The notes under the pieces are model-generated. The model did no database searches and was not told where the DNA came from. It worked only from the letters and a program-made list of their open reading frames with translations. Shown piece by piece: positions 42,079 through 50,241 of a stretch of DNA of 64,000 nt. A program made the position numbers and the translations under genes. This DNA comes from JAHRAW01 sp028066695. GTDB lineage: Bacteria; Pseudomonadota; Gammaproteobacteria; Arenicellales; Poriferihabitantaceae. The stretch covers positions 372,001-436,000 of the forward strand of contig OY734803.1 of NCBI GenBank assembly GCA_963457535.1, in the 5' to 3' direction. Numbering within the stretch: the stretch's first letter is position 1; each line of letters opens with the position of its first letter.

Positions 42079-43166
42079 TGGGCTTCAAGTGCGGCATCGT
42101 CGGCCTGCCTAATGTCGGCAAGTCCACACTGTTCAACGCGCTGACGCGCTCCAACGCGGCGCAGGCCGAGAACTACCCGTTCTGCACGATTGACCCGAAT
42201 GTCGGCATGGTGGAAGTGCCGGACGCGCGGCTGGCGCAACTCGCCGCGCTGGTCTCGCCGCAAAAAGTCATTCCGGCGGCGATGGAATTTGTCGACATCG
42301 CCGGACTGGTCGCGGGCGCGGCTGACGGCGAGGGCCTCGGCAACCGCTTTCTCGCGCACATTCGCGAAGTGGACGCGATTGCGCATGTGGTGCGCGCCTT
42401 TGAAGACGACTCGGTCACGCATGTCGCCGAGCGGGCCGACCCGGCCGCCGACATTGAAACCGTGAACACCGAGTTGCTGCTGGCCGACATAGAAACCGCC
42501 GGCAAGGCGCAGCAGCGCGCCGAGTCGCGCGCCAAGTCCGGCGACAAGGAGCAAATCGCGCTGCGCGACCTGCTCGCCGAAGTGAAACAGCAACTGGAAA
42601 GTGGCGTCGCGGTGCGCGCAATGAATCTTGAAGACGCGCAGCGGGAGGCGCTGAAGCCGTGCTGTTTTCTGAGCGCAAAGGCGGCCATCTACATCGCCAA
42701 CATCGGCGAAGACGGCGGCGGCGACCGGCTGCGCGCGGTGGAGGAAATCGCCGCGCGCGAGCGCGCAAAAACGGTCGCGCTGTGCGCGGCCATAGAGGGC
42801 GAATTGGCCGGCCTCAGCGAGGAGGAAGCCGCGCCCTTTCTCGCCGAGATGAATCTGCGCGAGCCGGGGCTGGCGCGCCTGATTCGCGCCGGCTACGAGT
42901 TGCTCGGGCTGCACACCTTTTTCACCGCCGGACCGAAGGAAGTGCGCGCTTGGACCGTGCGCATCGGCGCGCGCGCGCCCGAGGCGGCCGGCGCGATTCA
43001 CACCGATTTTGAAAAAGGTTTCATTCGCGCCGAGACCGTCTCCTTTGACGACTACCTGCGCCACAACGGAGAGAACGGCGCGAAGGAAGCGGGCCGCCTG
43101 CGCCTTGAAGGCAAAGACTATGTGGTCGCCGACGGCGATGTCATGCATTTCCGTTTTAATGTGTAG
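42078..43166 (+). CDS. ychF: Ribosome-binding ATPase YchF (Obg/OLA1 family)
   Basis: 362-residue P-loop NTPase that prefers ATP and binds ribosomes; involved in stress responses. Motifs: MGFKCGIVGLPNVGKSTLFN (G1), the YPFCTIDPNVGMVEVPDARL switch, FVDIAGLVAGAADGEGLGNR (G3; AADGEG where ASKGEG is usual), then FLAHIREVDAIAHVVRAF. The C-terminal TGS domain includes FFTAGPKEVRAWTVRIGARA and the near-invariant AGAIHTDFEKGFIRAET. The ATG at 42078 overlaps the pth stop. A VWA gene starts 2 bp after its stop. Confidence 0.97.
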   Translation: MGFKCGIVGLPNVGKSTLFNALTRSNAAQAENYPFCTIDPNVGMVEVPDARLAQLAALVSPQKVIPAAMEFVDIAGLVAGAADGEGLGNRFLAHIREVDAIAHVVRAFEDDSVTHVAERADPAADIETVNTELLLADIETAGKAQQRAESRAKSGDKEQIALRDLLAEVKQQLESGVAVRAMNLEDAQREALKPCCFLSAKAAIYIANIGEDGGGDRLRAVEEIAARERAKTVALCAAIEGELAGLSEEEAAPFLAEMNLREPGLARLIRAGYELLGLHTFFTAGPKEVRAWTVRIGARAPEAAGAIHTDFEKGFIRAETVSFDDYLRHNGENGAKEAGRLRLEGKDYVVADGDVMHFRFNV

Positions 43167-43168
43167 CC

Positions 43169-45283
43169 ATGCGCAGCGGCGAAATAGAACAAGCGCTGGA
43201 TGAACTGCTGGATCCGGTGCTGTCAAGCCGCCGCACCGCCGAGGGCCCGGCGCGCGCGCTGGCAAAACTGCCGGACGACCAGCAGCGGTTCGCGCTGCAC
43301 TGGACCGGCGTCATCGGCAAATCCAATTCGGAAATGGCTTACCAATTCGCCGCGCACGCGCCGCGCGCGCTCGCGCTGCTCGGCTGCGAGGGCGCCAAGT
43401 TGTGGCTGCTGCGCGCGATGGACATCTACGACAAACAGGGCCTCTACCCCGGCAGCGAGGCGTTCGCACGCATTGAGGATTTTTCGCGCGAGCGGCGGCG
43501 GCGCGGCAGCGCGGTCGCGCTCGCCGAGGTGCGCCCGGTATTGGAGCGCTTTTTGCGCGGGCTGTCGGGGCGGCCGCTGATTCTTGAGGCCGGCGCGCGC
43601 CTTTGCACCGACACCGAAACGCTGTATTTGCCGGAGAGCATCAACCGCTTTGACAGCCGCGAAAAAAATTACCTGCTCTACAAAGCGGCCGCGGTGCACC
43701 TGTGGGCGCAGGCGTGGTTCGGCACTTTTCGCCGCGCCGCGCCGGACGCGCCGCATCTCGGCGAACAACTCGCGCGCATCGGCGGCCGCGAACGCGCGCT
43801 GAAATTGTTTTCGCTGCTGGAAACCGCGCGCCTCAACGCATGCATCGCGCGCGAATTGCCGGGGCTGGCGCGCGAGATGAAAACGCTGGACGCCCGCGCG
43901 CCGGCGCATGACGTGACTTGGCAAAAACATCTGCGCAAACTGCGGAACCCCAATGCCGGCGTCGCCGACACGCTCGCCGCGACCGCCGCGTTATACCCGC
44001 TGCAAACTCCGCTGCCCGGCGCCCCGCCGTATCAGGGCGAACTGGACCTGGAGGCGGCGCAAATTGCAATTCAGCGGCGGCTGGAAAAAGAGCAACTGCA
44101 ACTGCGCGCCGGCGTGGATGAACTTCTCGCCGGCGCGGCGCAGCATGAGCAGACGGAAGTTTCTGCGGAGATTTCCGCGGAAATGTCCCCGGAAGTTTCC
44201 ATGGACGGCAGCGGCGAGATTGAAGTGAAACTGGACGGCGAATTGCTGGCGCCGCCGCCGGATTTTGCGAGCGCCGCGTCTTCATTGCTGCAGGATTTGG
44301 AACAATTGCCGCAGGAATGGCTGCAGCCGGCCGGCGACGGAAAATACGACCGGCGCGGCGGCGCGGGCGAGGCGGACGACGCGGCGCGCGCCGACGACGA
44401 AAACGCGAACCGCGGCGTCTTTCGCTATGACGAATGGGATTTTCACCGCGAGAGTTACCGCAAAAAGTGGTGCGCATTGCGCGAGCGCGACGCGCATCCG
44501 CTGCACGACGGATTTGTGGATGACACGCTGAAAAAATACGCGCACTTGGTCGCCGACATTCGCCGCAGTTTTGAGGCGCTGCGCGACGCGCGCAAACTTT
44601 TGAAGGCGCAACCCGACGGGGACGGCGTGGATTTTGACGCGCTGGTAACCGCGCACGCCGACGCGCGCGCCGGCGCCGAGATGAGCGAGCGCCTGTTCAC
44701 GCGCGCGCACAAAGCCGAGCGCGACCTCGCCGTGATTTTCATGGTGGATGTCAGCGGCTCCACCAAGGGCTGGATCAACGACGCCGAGCGCGAAAGTCTG
44801 GCGCTGCTGTGCGAGGCGCTGGAGGCTCTCGGCGACCGCTACGCGATTTACGCGTTCTCCGGCATGACGCGCAACCGCTGCGAGGTCTATCCGGTGAAAA
44901 CTTTCGCGCAGCCCTACGACGCCGATGCGCGCGCGCGAATCGGCGGCCTGCGCCCGCAGGACTACACGCGCATGGGCGCGACCATCCGCCACCTCACGCA
45001 AATCTTCGGCCGCGTGGAAGCGCGCGCAAAAATCCTGATCACGCTGTCGGACGGCAAACCCGACGACTACGACGGCTACCGCGGCGACTACGGCATAGAG
45101 GACACCCGCCGCGCGCTGATGGAAGCGCGCCACGCCGGCATCCGCCCGTTTTGCATCACCATTGACGAGCGCGCCGCCGAATATTTGCCGCACATGTACG
45201 GGCGCGCGCGCTACGCGGTGGTTTCCGATGTGCAAAAACTGCCGCTCAAAGTCGCCGACATCTACCGCCGGCTGACCACCTGA
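43169..45283 (+). CDS. VWA-domain protein, NorD/CbbO family
   Basis: 704 residues. The C-terminal ~190 residues form a von Willebrand A domain with an intact MIDAS: FMVDVSGSTKGW (about residues 526-537), the threonine in DYTRMGATIRHL and the aspartate in LITLSDGKPDDYDGYRGDYG. That last segment and GIEDTRRALMEARHAGIRPF are typical of NorD/CbbO, proteins that pair with a MoxR-type AAA ATPase (NorQ/CbbQ) to insert metals or remodel enzymes. The N-terminal ~300 residues are helical and family-specific. A 12-bp coding repeat (44159-44206) and acidic linker separate the two parts. No AAA partner, nitric oxide reductase or Rubisco gene is nearby. It starts 2 bp after ychF. Confidence 0.85.
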   Translation: MRSGEIEQALDELLDPVLSSRRTAEGPARALAKLPDDQQRFALHWTGVIGKSNSEMAYQFAAHAPRALALLGCEGAKLWLLRAMDIYDKQGLYPGSEAFARIEDFSRERRRRGSAVALAEVRPVLERFLRGLSGRPLILEAGARLCTDTETLYLPESINRFDSREKNYLLYKAAAVHLWAQAWFGTFRRAAPDAPHLGEQLARIGGRERALKLFSLLETARLNACIARELPGLAREMKTLDARAPAHDVTWQKHLRKLRNPNAGVADTLAATAALYPLQTPLPGAPPYQGELDLEAAQIAIQRRLEKEQLQLRAGVDELLAGAAQHEQTEVSAEISAEMSPEVSMDGSGEIEVKLDGELLAPPPDFASAASSLLQDLEQLPQEWLQPAGDGKYDRRGGAGEADDAARADDENANRGVFRYDEWDFHRESYRKKWCALRERDAHPLHDGFVDDTLKKYAHLVADIRRSFEALRDARKLLKAQPDGDGVDFDALVTAHADARAGAEMSERLFTRAHKAERDLAVIFMVDVSGSTKGWINDAERESLALLCEALEALGDRYAIYAFSGMTRNRCEVYPVKTFAQPYDADARARIGGLRPQDYTRMGATIRHLTQIFGRVEARAKILITLSDGKPDDYDGYRGDYGIEDTRRALMEARHAGIRPFCITIDERAAEYLPHMYGRARYAVVSDVQKLPLKVADIYRRLTT
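44159..44206 (+). repeat. Four 12-bp tandem repeats inside the VWA gene
   Basis: GTTTCTGCGGAG, ATTTCCGCGGAA, ATGTCCCCGGAA and GTTTCCATGGAC encode VSAE-ISAE-MSPE-VSMD. The frame is kept and the repeat lies in a linker, so unit number could vary without damage. The TTTCCGCGGAA core resembles the intergenic repeat family of this genome. Confidence 0.7.
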
Positions 45284-45296
45284 CGCGGCGGGTTGC

Positions 45297-45302
45297 TACA
45301 AT
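45297..45302 (+). promoter_or_regulatory. -10 box of the DddP-like gene, leaderless position
   Basis: TACAAT within GCTACAATCGCGCC ends 8 bases before the ATG at 45311, so transcription should start at or within two bases of the start codon. No ribosome site lies in the gap. A weak CTGACC -35 lies 19 bp upstream. Confidence 0.55.
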
Positions 45303-45310
45303 CGCGCCGC

Positions 45311-46510
45311 ATGAACGCCGCGCCGCGCAAGCCAAATTTCAGCGAGGCCGACCTGGCCGAGTTGCGCGCCTACCGCCTCACGCGTCTGCGCGAAAAAATG
45401 CGGGAGGCCGATGTCGCGCTGTGCGTGCTGACCAACCCGGTCAACCTGCGCTACGCGGCCGACTTTCGCGAATACCAAATGTTTCAGTCGCACATTCCGA
45501 CCAACTACCTGTTCGTGCCGGCCGAGGGCGAACTTTGCATGCACGGCTCGTGGCACCGCAACCTGCCGGCGGTCGCCGACTACCGGCTCTCCGATTTGCT
45601 GACCGTTTTTGACGGCGGTTTTGACTTGCGGCGCAACAACGCGCGCTTCGCCGCCAACCTGAATGCGTTTCTCAAAGAGCGGCATTTATACGAGCGCGGC
45701 GCGCGCGTCGCACTGGAGCGGTTTTTGCCGGGGACGGCCGCCGCGGTCGCGGACGCCGGGCTGCGCGTGTGCGACGCGGAAGTGCTGGCCGAACAGGCGC
45801 GCGCAATCAAATCGGAAATGGAATTGCGCTGCATGCGCCATTCCATCGCGGTCGCCGAGTTCGGCATCGCAACAATGCTGGAGCGCCTGAAGCCCGGCGT
45901 CACCGAGAATCAACTCTGGTCGGTGCTGCACCAGGTGAACATTGAAAACGACGGCGACTGGATAGACGGGCGCGTGCTGAGTTCCGGCGCGCGCACCAAT
46001 CCGGGGCTGCAGGAAGCCACCGACAAAGTCATTCAGGCCGGCGAACTGGTCGCGTTTGACACCGACATGATCGGGCCGTTCGGCTACTGCGCCGATATCT
46101 CGCGCACCGTGATGTGCCGGCCGGCAAAGCCAAACGCGCAGCAAAAACGCGCATACCGCCACGCCTATGACGAAGTGCATCACAATCTGGAATTGCTGCG
46201 CCCCGGCGCCGCTTTCGCCGAACTCAGCGAACGCGGGTTTGCGCGCGGCGCCGAGTTCACCGCGCGGCGCTACCCGTGCATGATGCACGGCGTCGGCATG
46301 TGCGACGAATACCCGAAAATCTTTTACCCGGAAGACTGGGAACGCGACGGGTATGACGGCGTGCTCGAGGAAAACATGGTGATGTGCGTGGAGAGTTACA
46401 GCGGCTCGGAGCGCGGCGGCGAGGGCGTGAAACTGGAGCAAGTGGCGCGCATCACCGCCGGCGGCTGTGAATTGCTGTCGCACTACCCGTTTGAACAATG
46501 CCTGCTGTAA
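45311..46510 (+). CDS. DddP-like M24-fold enzyme (candidate DMSP lyase)
   Basis: 399-residue creatinase/aminopeptidase (M24) fold protein that resembles DddP, the dimethylsulfoniopropionate lyase releasing DMS and acrylate. The pattern WSVLHQVNIENDGDWIDGR, SSGARTNPGLQEA, FDTDMIGPFGYCADISRT and CMMHGVGMCDEYP follows DddP closely. Metal ligands fall at Asp250, Asp252, Asp262, His326, Glu361 and Glu375. Tyr321 and Asp332 occupy positions matching the substrate Tyr and catalytic Asp I recall for DddP, with the same spacing from the metal His. Ordinary Xaa-Pro peptidases do not usually have this MHGVGxCDE block. A related but different lyase or peptidase remains possible. It overlaps hemH by 13 bp. 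Confidence 0.75.
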   Translation: MNAAPRKPNFSEADLAELRAYRLTRLREKMREADVALCVLTNPVNLRYAADFREYQMFQSHIPTNYLFVPAEGELCMHGSWHRNLPAVADYRLSDLLTVFDGGFDLRRNNARFAANLNAFLKERHLYERGARVALERFLPGTAAAVADAGLRVCDAEVLAEQARAIKSEMELRCMRHSIAVAEFGIATMLERLKPGVTENQLWSVLHQVNIENDGDWIDGRVLSSGARTNPGLQEATDKVIQAGELVAFDTDMIGPFGYCADISRTVMCRPAKPNAQQKRAYRHAYDEVHHNLELLRPGAAFAELSERGFARGAEFTARRYPCMMHGVGMCDEYPKIFYPEDWERDGYDGVLEENMVMCVESYSGSERGGEGVKLEQVARITAGGCELLSHYPFEQCLL

Positions 46511-47499
46511 CGGCCGAAACCGAAACGCGCGAACGCGTCGGCGTGCTGCTGACCAACCTCGGCACGCCGGATTCCTGCGCGCCCGGCGATGTGCGCCGCT
46601 ATCTGCGGGAGTTTTTGTCCGACCGGCGCGTGGTCGGGCTGCCGCGAATTTTGTGGCTGCCGCTGCTGCACGGCATCGTCCTCAACACCCGCCCACGCAA
46701 ATCCGCGAAATCTTACGCAAAAATCTGGCGCGACGACGGCTCGCCGCTGCTGGTGTTTTCGCGGATGCAGCAGCGCAAACTGCAGCGGCGCTTTGATGAA
46801 AGCGCCGTCGTGGTGGAACTGGGCATGCGCTACGGTAATCCGTCCATCGCCGCCGCGCTGGAAAAACTGCACGCGGCCGGCGCGCGCAAAGTGCTGGCGC
46901 TGCCGCTCTATCCGCAGTATTGCTCGGCGACCACCGCTTCCACTTTTGACGCGCTCGGCGCCGCGTTCGCGCGCCGCTGGCATCTGCCGGCATTGCGCTT
47001 CGTTGACCACTACCACGACCACCCGCAATACATCGCCGCGCTGGCGCGCAGCGTCCGCGCGCACAATTCCGATGGCGTGCTGGTGATGTCGTTTCACGGC
47101 ATTCCGGAAGCCTTCGCCGACGCCGGCGACCCCTACCCGGCGCAATGCAAAACCACCGCGCGCCTCCTCGCCGATGAACTGAAATTGGCCGACGACGAAT
47201 GGCGCCTGAGTTTTCAGTCGCGATTCGGCCCGGCGCGCTGGCTGCAGCCCGGCACCGAAGAAACCCTCGCCGCGCTCGCGCAAGAAGGCGCGCAAAGCGT
47301 GCGCGTCATCTGCCCGGGCTTCAGCGCGGATTGTTTGGAGACGCTGGAGGAAATCGCCATCGGCGGCCGCGAAACCTTTCTGCAAGCCGGAGGCCGGCAT
47401 TTCCAATATATTCCCTGCATGAACGACGACGACGCGCACATAGACGCGCTGCAAGAAATCATCCGCGCCAACCTCGGCGACTGGCTGGCGCCGGCATGA
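46498..47499 (+). CDS. hemH: Ferrochelatase
   Basis: 333-residue enzyme inserting Fe2+ into protoporphyrin IX, the last step of heme synthesis. Motifs: VGVLLTNLGTPDSCAPGDVR, YLREFLSDRRVVGLPRILWL, ALPLYPQYCSATTASTFDAL, the catalytic His in VLVMSFHGIPEAFADAGDPY and FSADCLETLEEIAIGGRETF. The ATG at 46498 lies inside the end of the DddP-like gene, indicating coupling. It ends in an ATGA overlap with a small CbiX/SirB gene. Heme or porphyrin metal insertion thus seems to be the theme of the last two genes. Confidence 0.96.
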   Translation: MPAVTAETETRERVGVLLTNLGTPDSCAPGDVRRYLREFLSDRRVVGLPRILWLPLLHGIVLNTRPRKSAKSYAKIWRDDGSPLLVFSRMQQRKLQRRFDESAVVVELGMRYGNPSIAAALEKLHAAGARKVLALPLYPQYCSATTASTFDALGAAFARRWHLPALRFVDHYHDHPQYIAALARSVRAHNSDGVLVMSFHGIPEAFADAGDPYPAQCKTTARLLADELKLADDEWRLSFQSRFGPARWLQPGTEETLAALAQEGAQSVRVICPGFSADCLETLEEIAIGGRETFLQAGGRHFQYIPCMNDDDAHIDALQEIIRANLGDWLAPA

Positions 47500-47864
47500 T
47501 GCGCGCATTGTTGCTGGTCGCCCACGGCAGCCGCCGCCAGTCGTCCAACGACGAAATCCGCGAACTCGCGTCCAAAGTGCGCGGCGCCGGCGCGCCTTTT
47601 GACATCGTGGAACACGCCTTCATGGAAATGGCCGAACCCGGCATCACCGCGGGTCTCGACAACCTTATCAACGCCGGCGCCGCGGAAATCGTCGTGCTGC
47701 CGTATTTGCTCGCGGCCGGGCGGCATGTCGCCTCCGACATTCCGGCCGAAGTGGAATCACTCGCGCGCCGCCACCCGCGCGTGCGCATCACCCTCGCCCC
47801 GCACCTCGGCGCGGCCGGCGGCATGCCGGAATGGATTTGCGCGCACCTGCGGCGCGCCGAATAA
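47496..47864 (+). CDS. Small CbiX/SirB-type chelatase
   Basis: 122-residue single-domain member of the CbiX/SirB family, which insert cobalt or iron into sirohydrochlorin. The N-terminal ALLLVAHGSRRQSSNDEIRE contains the metal-site His, AFMEMAEPGITAGLDNLINA the acidic part, and IVVLPYLLAAGRHVASDIPA a second conserved His. Short forms may act as homodimers. Start 47496 overlaps the hemH stop (ATGA); MM could also start at 47499. Whether it makes siroheme, cobalamin precursors or assists HemH is unknown; no other siroheme gene lies in the window. Convergent with ftsB after 15 bp. Confidence 0.85.
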   Translation: MMRALLLVAHGSRRQSSNDEIRELASKVRGAGAPFDIVEHAFMEMAEPGITAGLDNLINAGAAEIVVLPYLLAAGRHVASDIPAEVESLARRHPRVRITLAPHLGAAGGMPEWICAHLRRAE

Positions 47865-47879
47865 CACAACCGCCGCCGC

Positions 47880-48164
47880 CTATTCCACGATCTGAAAAAA
47901 GGTCTCCCCTTTCTTCACCAGCCCGAACTGCGAGCGCGCCAGGGTTTCAATCGTTTCGCCGCCTTTTTTCAGGTCGATGACTTCGGCGAGCAGTTTTTCG
48001 TTGCGCTGCTGCAGCACCGCGTTTTCCGCGAAGATGTGCGCGGTGGCGTTTTGCAGGCGCTGCAGGTCAAAGTAATTTTTGTCGCCGAACCACAGCGCAT
48101 ACTGCAGCGCGCACAGCAGCGCGACCGACAGGAGTTTGAAAAAATTCATGTTTTGCATGGTCAT
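47880..48164 (-). CDS. ftsB: Cell division protein FtsB
   Basis: 94-residue bitopic inner-membrane protein of the FtsQLB divisome complex. A short cytoplasmic start, one membrane helix (FFKLLSVALLCALQYALWFG, about residues 8-27) and a periplasmic coiled coil with a leucine/isoleucine heptad (ENAVLQQRNEKLLAEVIDLK) are visible. The C-terminal ETIETLARSQFGLVKKGETF is the family signature. It overlaps eno by ATGA, the usual eno-ftsB arrangement. Confidence 0.94.
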   Translation of the reverse strand: MTMQNMNFFKLLSVALLCALQYALWFGDKNYFDLQRLQNATAHIFAENAVLQQRNEKLLAEVIDLKKGGETIETLARSQFGLVKKGETFFQIVE

Positions 48165-49498
48165 GAGATTTTCTCCGGGGTTTTGCCGGGGTTTGCCAGA
48201 TTGGAGAAGGCCGCCAGTCCGGGGTAATGCGCATTATCCCCCAAAAGTTCCTCGATTTGCAACAGGCGGTTGTATTTTGCCACGCGCTCGGAGCGGCACA
48301 GCGAGCCGGTTTTGATCTGCCCGGCGCCGCTGGCGACGGCGAGGTCGGCGATGGTGGTGTCCTCGGTTTCGCCGGAGCGGTGCGAGATGGTCGCGCCGTA
48401 ACCGGCCGACTGCGCGAGTTTGACCGCGTCCACGGTCTCGCTCAGCGTGCCGATCTGGTTGAACTTGATCAGGATGGAATTCGCCACGCGCTTCTCTATG
48501 CCGCGCCGCAAAATGGCCGAGTTGGTGACGAACAGGTCGTCCCCGGTCAACTGCACGCGCGCGCCGAGCCGCCGCGTCAGGCGCGCCCAGCCGTCCCAGT
48601 CGTCCTCGCCCATGCCGTCCTCAATGCTGATAATCGGGTATTTCGCGGCCCAGTTTTCCAGGTACTCGGTGAAACCTTCGGCGTCCAGTTCGGCGCCCTC
48701 GGCGCGCAGGCGGTAGATGCCGCCGTCGCAAAACTCGGAACTCGCCGCGTCCAGCCCGATCATCACCTGCTCACCGGCGCGGTAGCCGGCGTCTTCAATC
48801 GCGCGCATGATCAGATCTAACGCCTCGGCGTTGGACGCGCATTGCGGCGCGAAGCCGCCTTCGTCGCCGACCGCGGTGGACAGGCCGCGTTTTCGCAGCA
48901 CTTCGCGCAATGCGTGAAAAATTTCCGCGCCGCAGCGCAGCGCTTCGCAAAACCGCGGAAAGCCGGTCGGCAATACCATGAATTCCTGAAAGTCAATCGC
49001 GTTATCGGCATGCGCGCCGCCGTTGATGATGTTCATCTGCGGCACCGGCAAAGTGAACGCATCGCCGGCCGCATTGTCAAACATTTCGCCAAGATGCCGG
49101 TAGAGCGCGACGCCGCGCGCCGCGGCCGCCGCATGCGCGGCCGCCAGCGAAACCGCGAGCAGCGCGTTGGCGCCGAGGTTGCTTTTGTTTTCGCTGCCAT
49201 CCAGTTCAATCAGCGCGCGGTCCACCGCGTTCTGATCCAACGCGTCCATGCCGCGAAGGCGCGGCAGTATATGCGCATGCACATTTTCCACCGCGCCGAG
49301 CACGCCTTTGCCGCGGTAGCGCGCCGGATCGCCGTCGCGCAATTCCAGCGCCTCCAGCGCGCCGGTGGAGGCCCCCGACGGCGCGCGCCCGACCCCGCCC
49401 GCCCCGCCGCGCAGCGTCATCTCCGCGGCCAGCGTCGGATTGCCGCGCGAATCAAGGATCTCGCGGGCGGTGATGGATTGGATTTGGGTGCCGGACAT
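48161..49498 (-). CDS. eno: Enolase
   Basis: 445-residue glycolytic enzyme converting 2-phosphoglycerate to phosphoenolpyruvate; also a degradosome partner in many proteobacteria. Motifs: ITAREILDSRGNPTLAAEMT, APSGASTGALEALELRDGD, VPQMNIINGGAHADNAIDFQ, GDEGGFAPQ, SIEDGMGEDDWDGW and ILIKFNQIGTLSETVDAVKL with the catalytic Lys, then SHRSGETEDTTIADLAV. The ATG at 49498 fits the usual N-terminus. Its ribosome site (GGAAAA) lies in the end of the restriction endonuclease gene, which stops 2 bp upstream. Confidence 0.97.
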   Translation of the reverse strand: MSGTQIQSITAREILDSRGNPTLAAEMTLRGGAGGVGRAPSGASTGALEALELRDGDPARYRGKGVLGAVENVHAHILPRLRGMDALDQNAVDRALIELDGSENKSNLGANALLAVSLAAAHAAAAARGVALYRHLGEMFDNAAGDAFTLPVPQMNIINGGAHADNAIDFQEFMVLPTGFPRFCEALRCGAEIFHALREVLRKRGLSTAVGDEGGFAPQCASNAEALDLIMRAIEDAGYRAGEQVMIGLDAASSEFCDGGIYRLRAEGAELDAEGFTEYLENWAAKYPIISIEDGMGEDDWDGWARLTRRLGARVQLTGDDLFVTNSAILRRGIEKRVANSILIKFNQIGTLSETVDAVKLAQSAGYGATISHRSGETEDTTIADLAVASGAGQIKTGSLCRSERVAKYNRLLQIEELLGDNAHYPGLAAFSNLANPGKTPEKIS

Positions 49499-49500
49499 TT

Positions 49501-50241
49501 CTATTTTTTCCGTTTGCGCAGCCACTTTCCGATTTTTTCCCGCACCTCCGCATCAGCGCGGGCAACCGGGCGCACGCTCGCGACTGCGCGCGGCCTGCCT
49601 TGTGAGTCAAACACAAAATCCCCGCGCGCGGTTCGATTGCACCAGCGGCATTGCGGAATGATGTTGCCTTCTTCCAGCGGTTTATTCGGGTCCATGTGGC
49701 CGCGCTCAAGCGTGTTGACTTTGTATACCGGGTCAAAACGGTGATACTCCCCCACCTTGGTCCCGCAGGATGCGCAGGCGTGGCCGTATTGCCGCAAAAT
49801 TTTTCCCCAATCGCCCGTGTCGAGCGCGGCTCTTCTCCCCAGTATGGATGCGGGAAAAGGAATCTTGGTTGTAACAAGCACATGACAACCATCGGGGTTG
49901 TGCATCTCCACGCCGTTGTCAAGATACGAGTCCCCCCGGTTCAAAACATACCACCCGCCCTGCATTTTGAGATGGCGCACTTGCTGGTCGCTGGCCGGCT
50001 TGCGCGTGCGCTTTGCGATCAGCGCCGAAATGTCGTCCTTATGCACCGCGCGCCCTTGGAAGCGCTTTAGGACCGCCAGTTGATACCACTTGGATGTGCG
50101 CTCTTTCGGCAATTTTACTCCGCCTCCCCGGAGATGCGCGCTCCAGTCCGCCTCCACCTTGGCGAATGCGGCGCGCAAATCCTCCGCGCCTACAGACACG
50201 ACATCCTTCCGCGCCACGCGCTCAAAATAATTCTTGCTCAT
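49501..50241 (-). CDS. HNH-type restriction endonuclease of a type II R-M system
   Basis: About 246 residues. The C-terminal half carries an HNH (beta-beta-alpha metal) nuclease: zinc-ligand pairs CASC (156-159) and CRWC (198-201) frame ERGHMDPNKPLEEGNIIPQC, with His182 as likely catalytic base and Asn193 as the central Asn. The N-terminal half is unrecognised and probably reads the DNA target. It overlaps the preceding DNA methyltransferase gene by 20 bp, which supports an R-M pair. The start at 50241 (MSKNYFERVARK) has AAGAG upstream. Codon use is visibly less GCGC-dominated than that of neighbours. The recognition sequence cannot be told. Confidence 0.82.
   Translation of the reverse strand: MSKNYFERVARKDVVSVGAEDLRAAFAKVEADWSAHLRGGGVKLPKERTSKWYQLAVLKRFQGRAVHKDDISALIAKRTRKPASDQQVRHLKMQGGWYVLNRGDSYLDNGVEMHNPDGCHVLVTTKIPFPASILGRRAALDTGDWGKILRQYGHACASCGTKVGEYHRFDPVYKVNTLERGHMDPNKPLEEGNIIPQCRWCNRTARGDFVFDSQGRPRAVASVRPVARADAEVREKIGKWLRKRKK

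Noticed and set aside
45311..46510. Plain Xaa-Pro aminopeptidase or creatinase for the M24-fold gene
   Set aside because: The block around the metal His (MHGVGMCDEYP) and the DGDWIDGR/ARTNPGLQE stretch fit DddP better; kept only as the fallback call.
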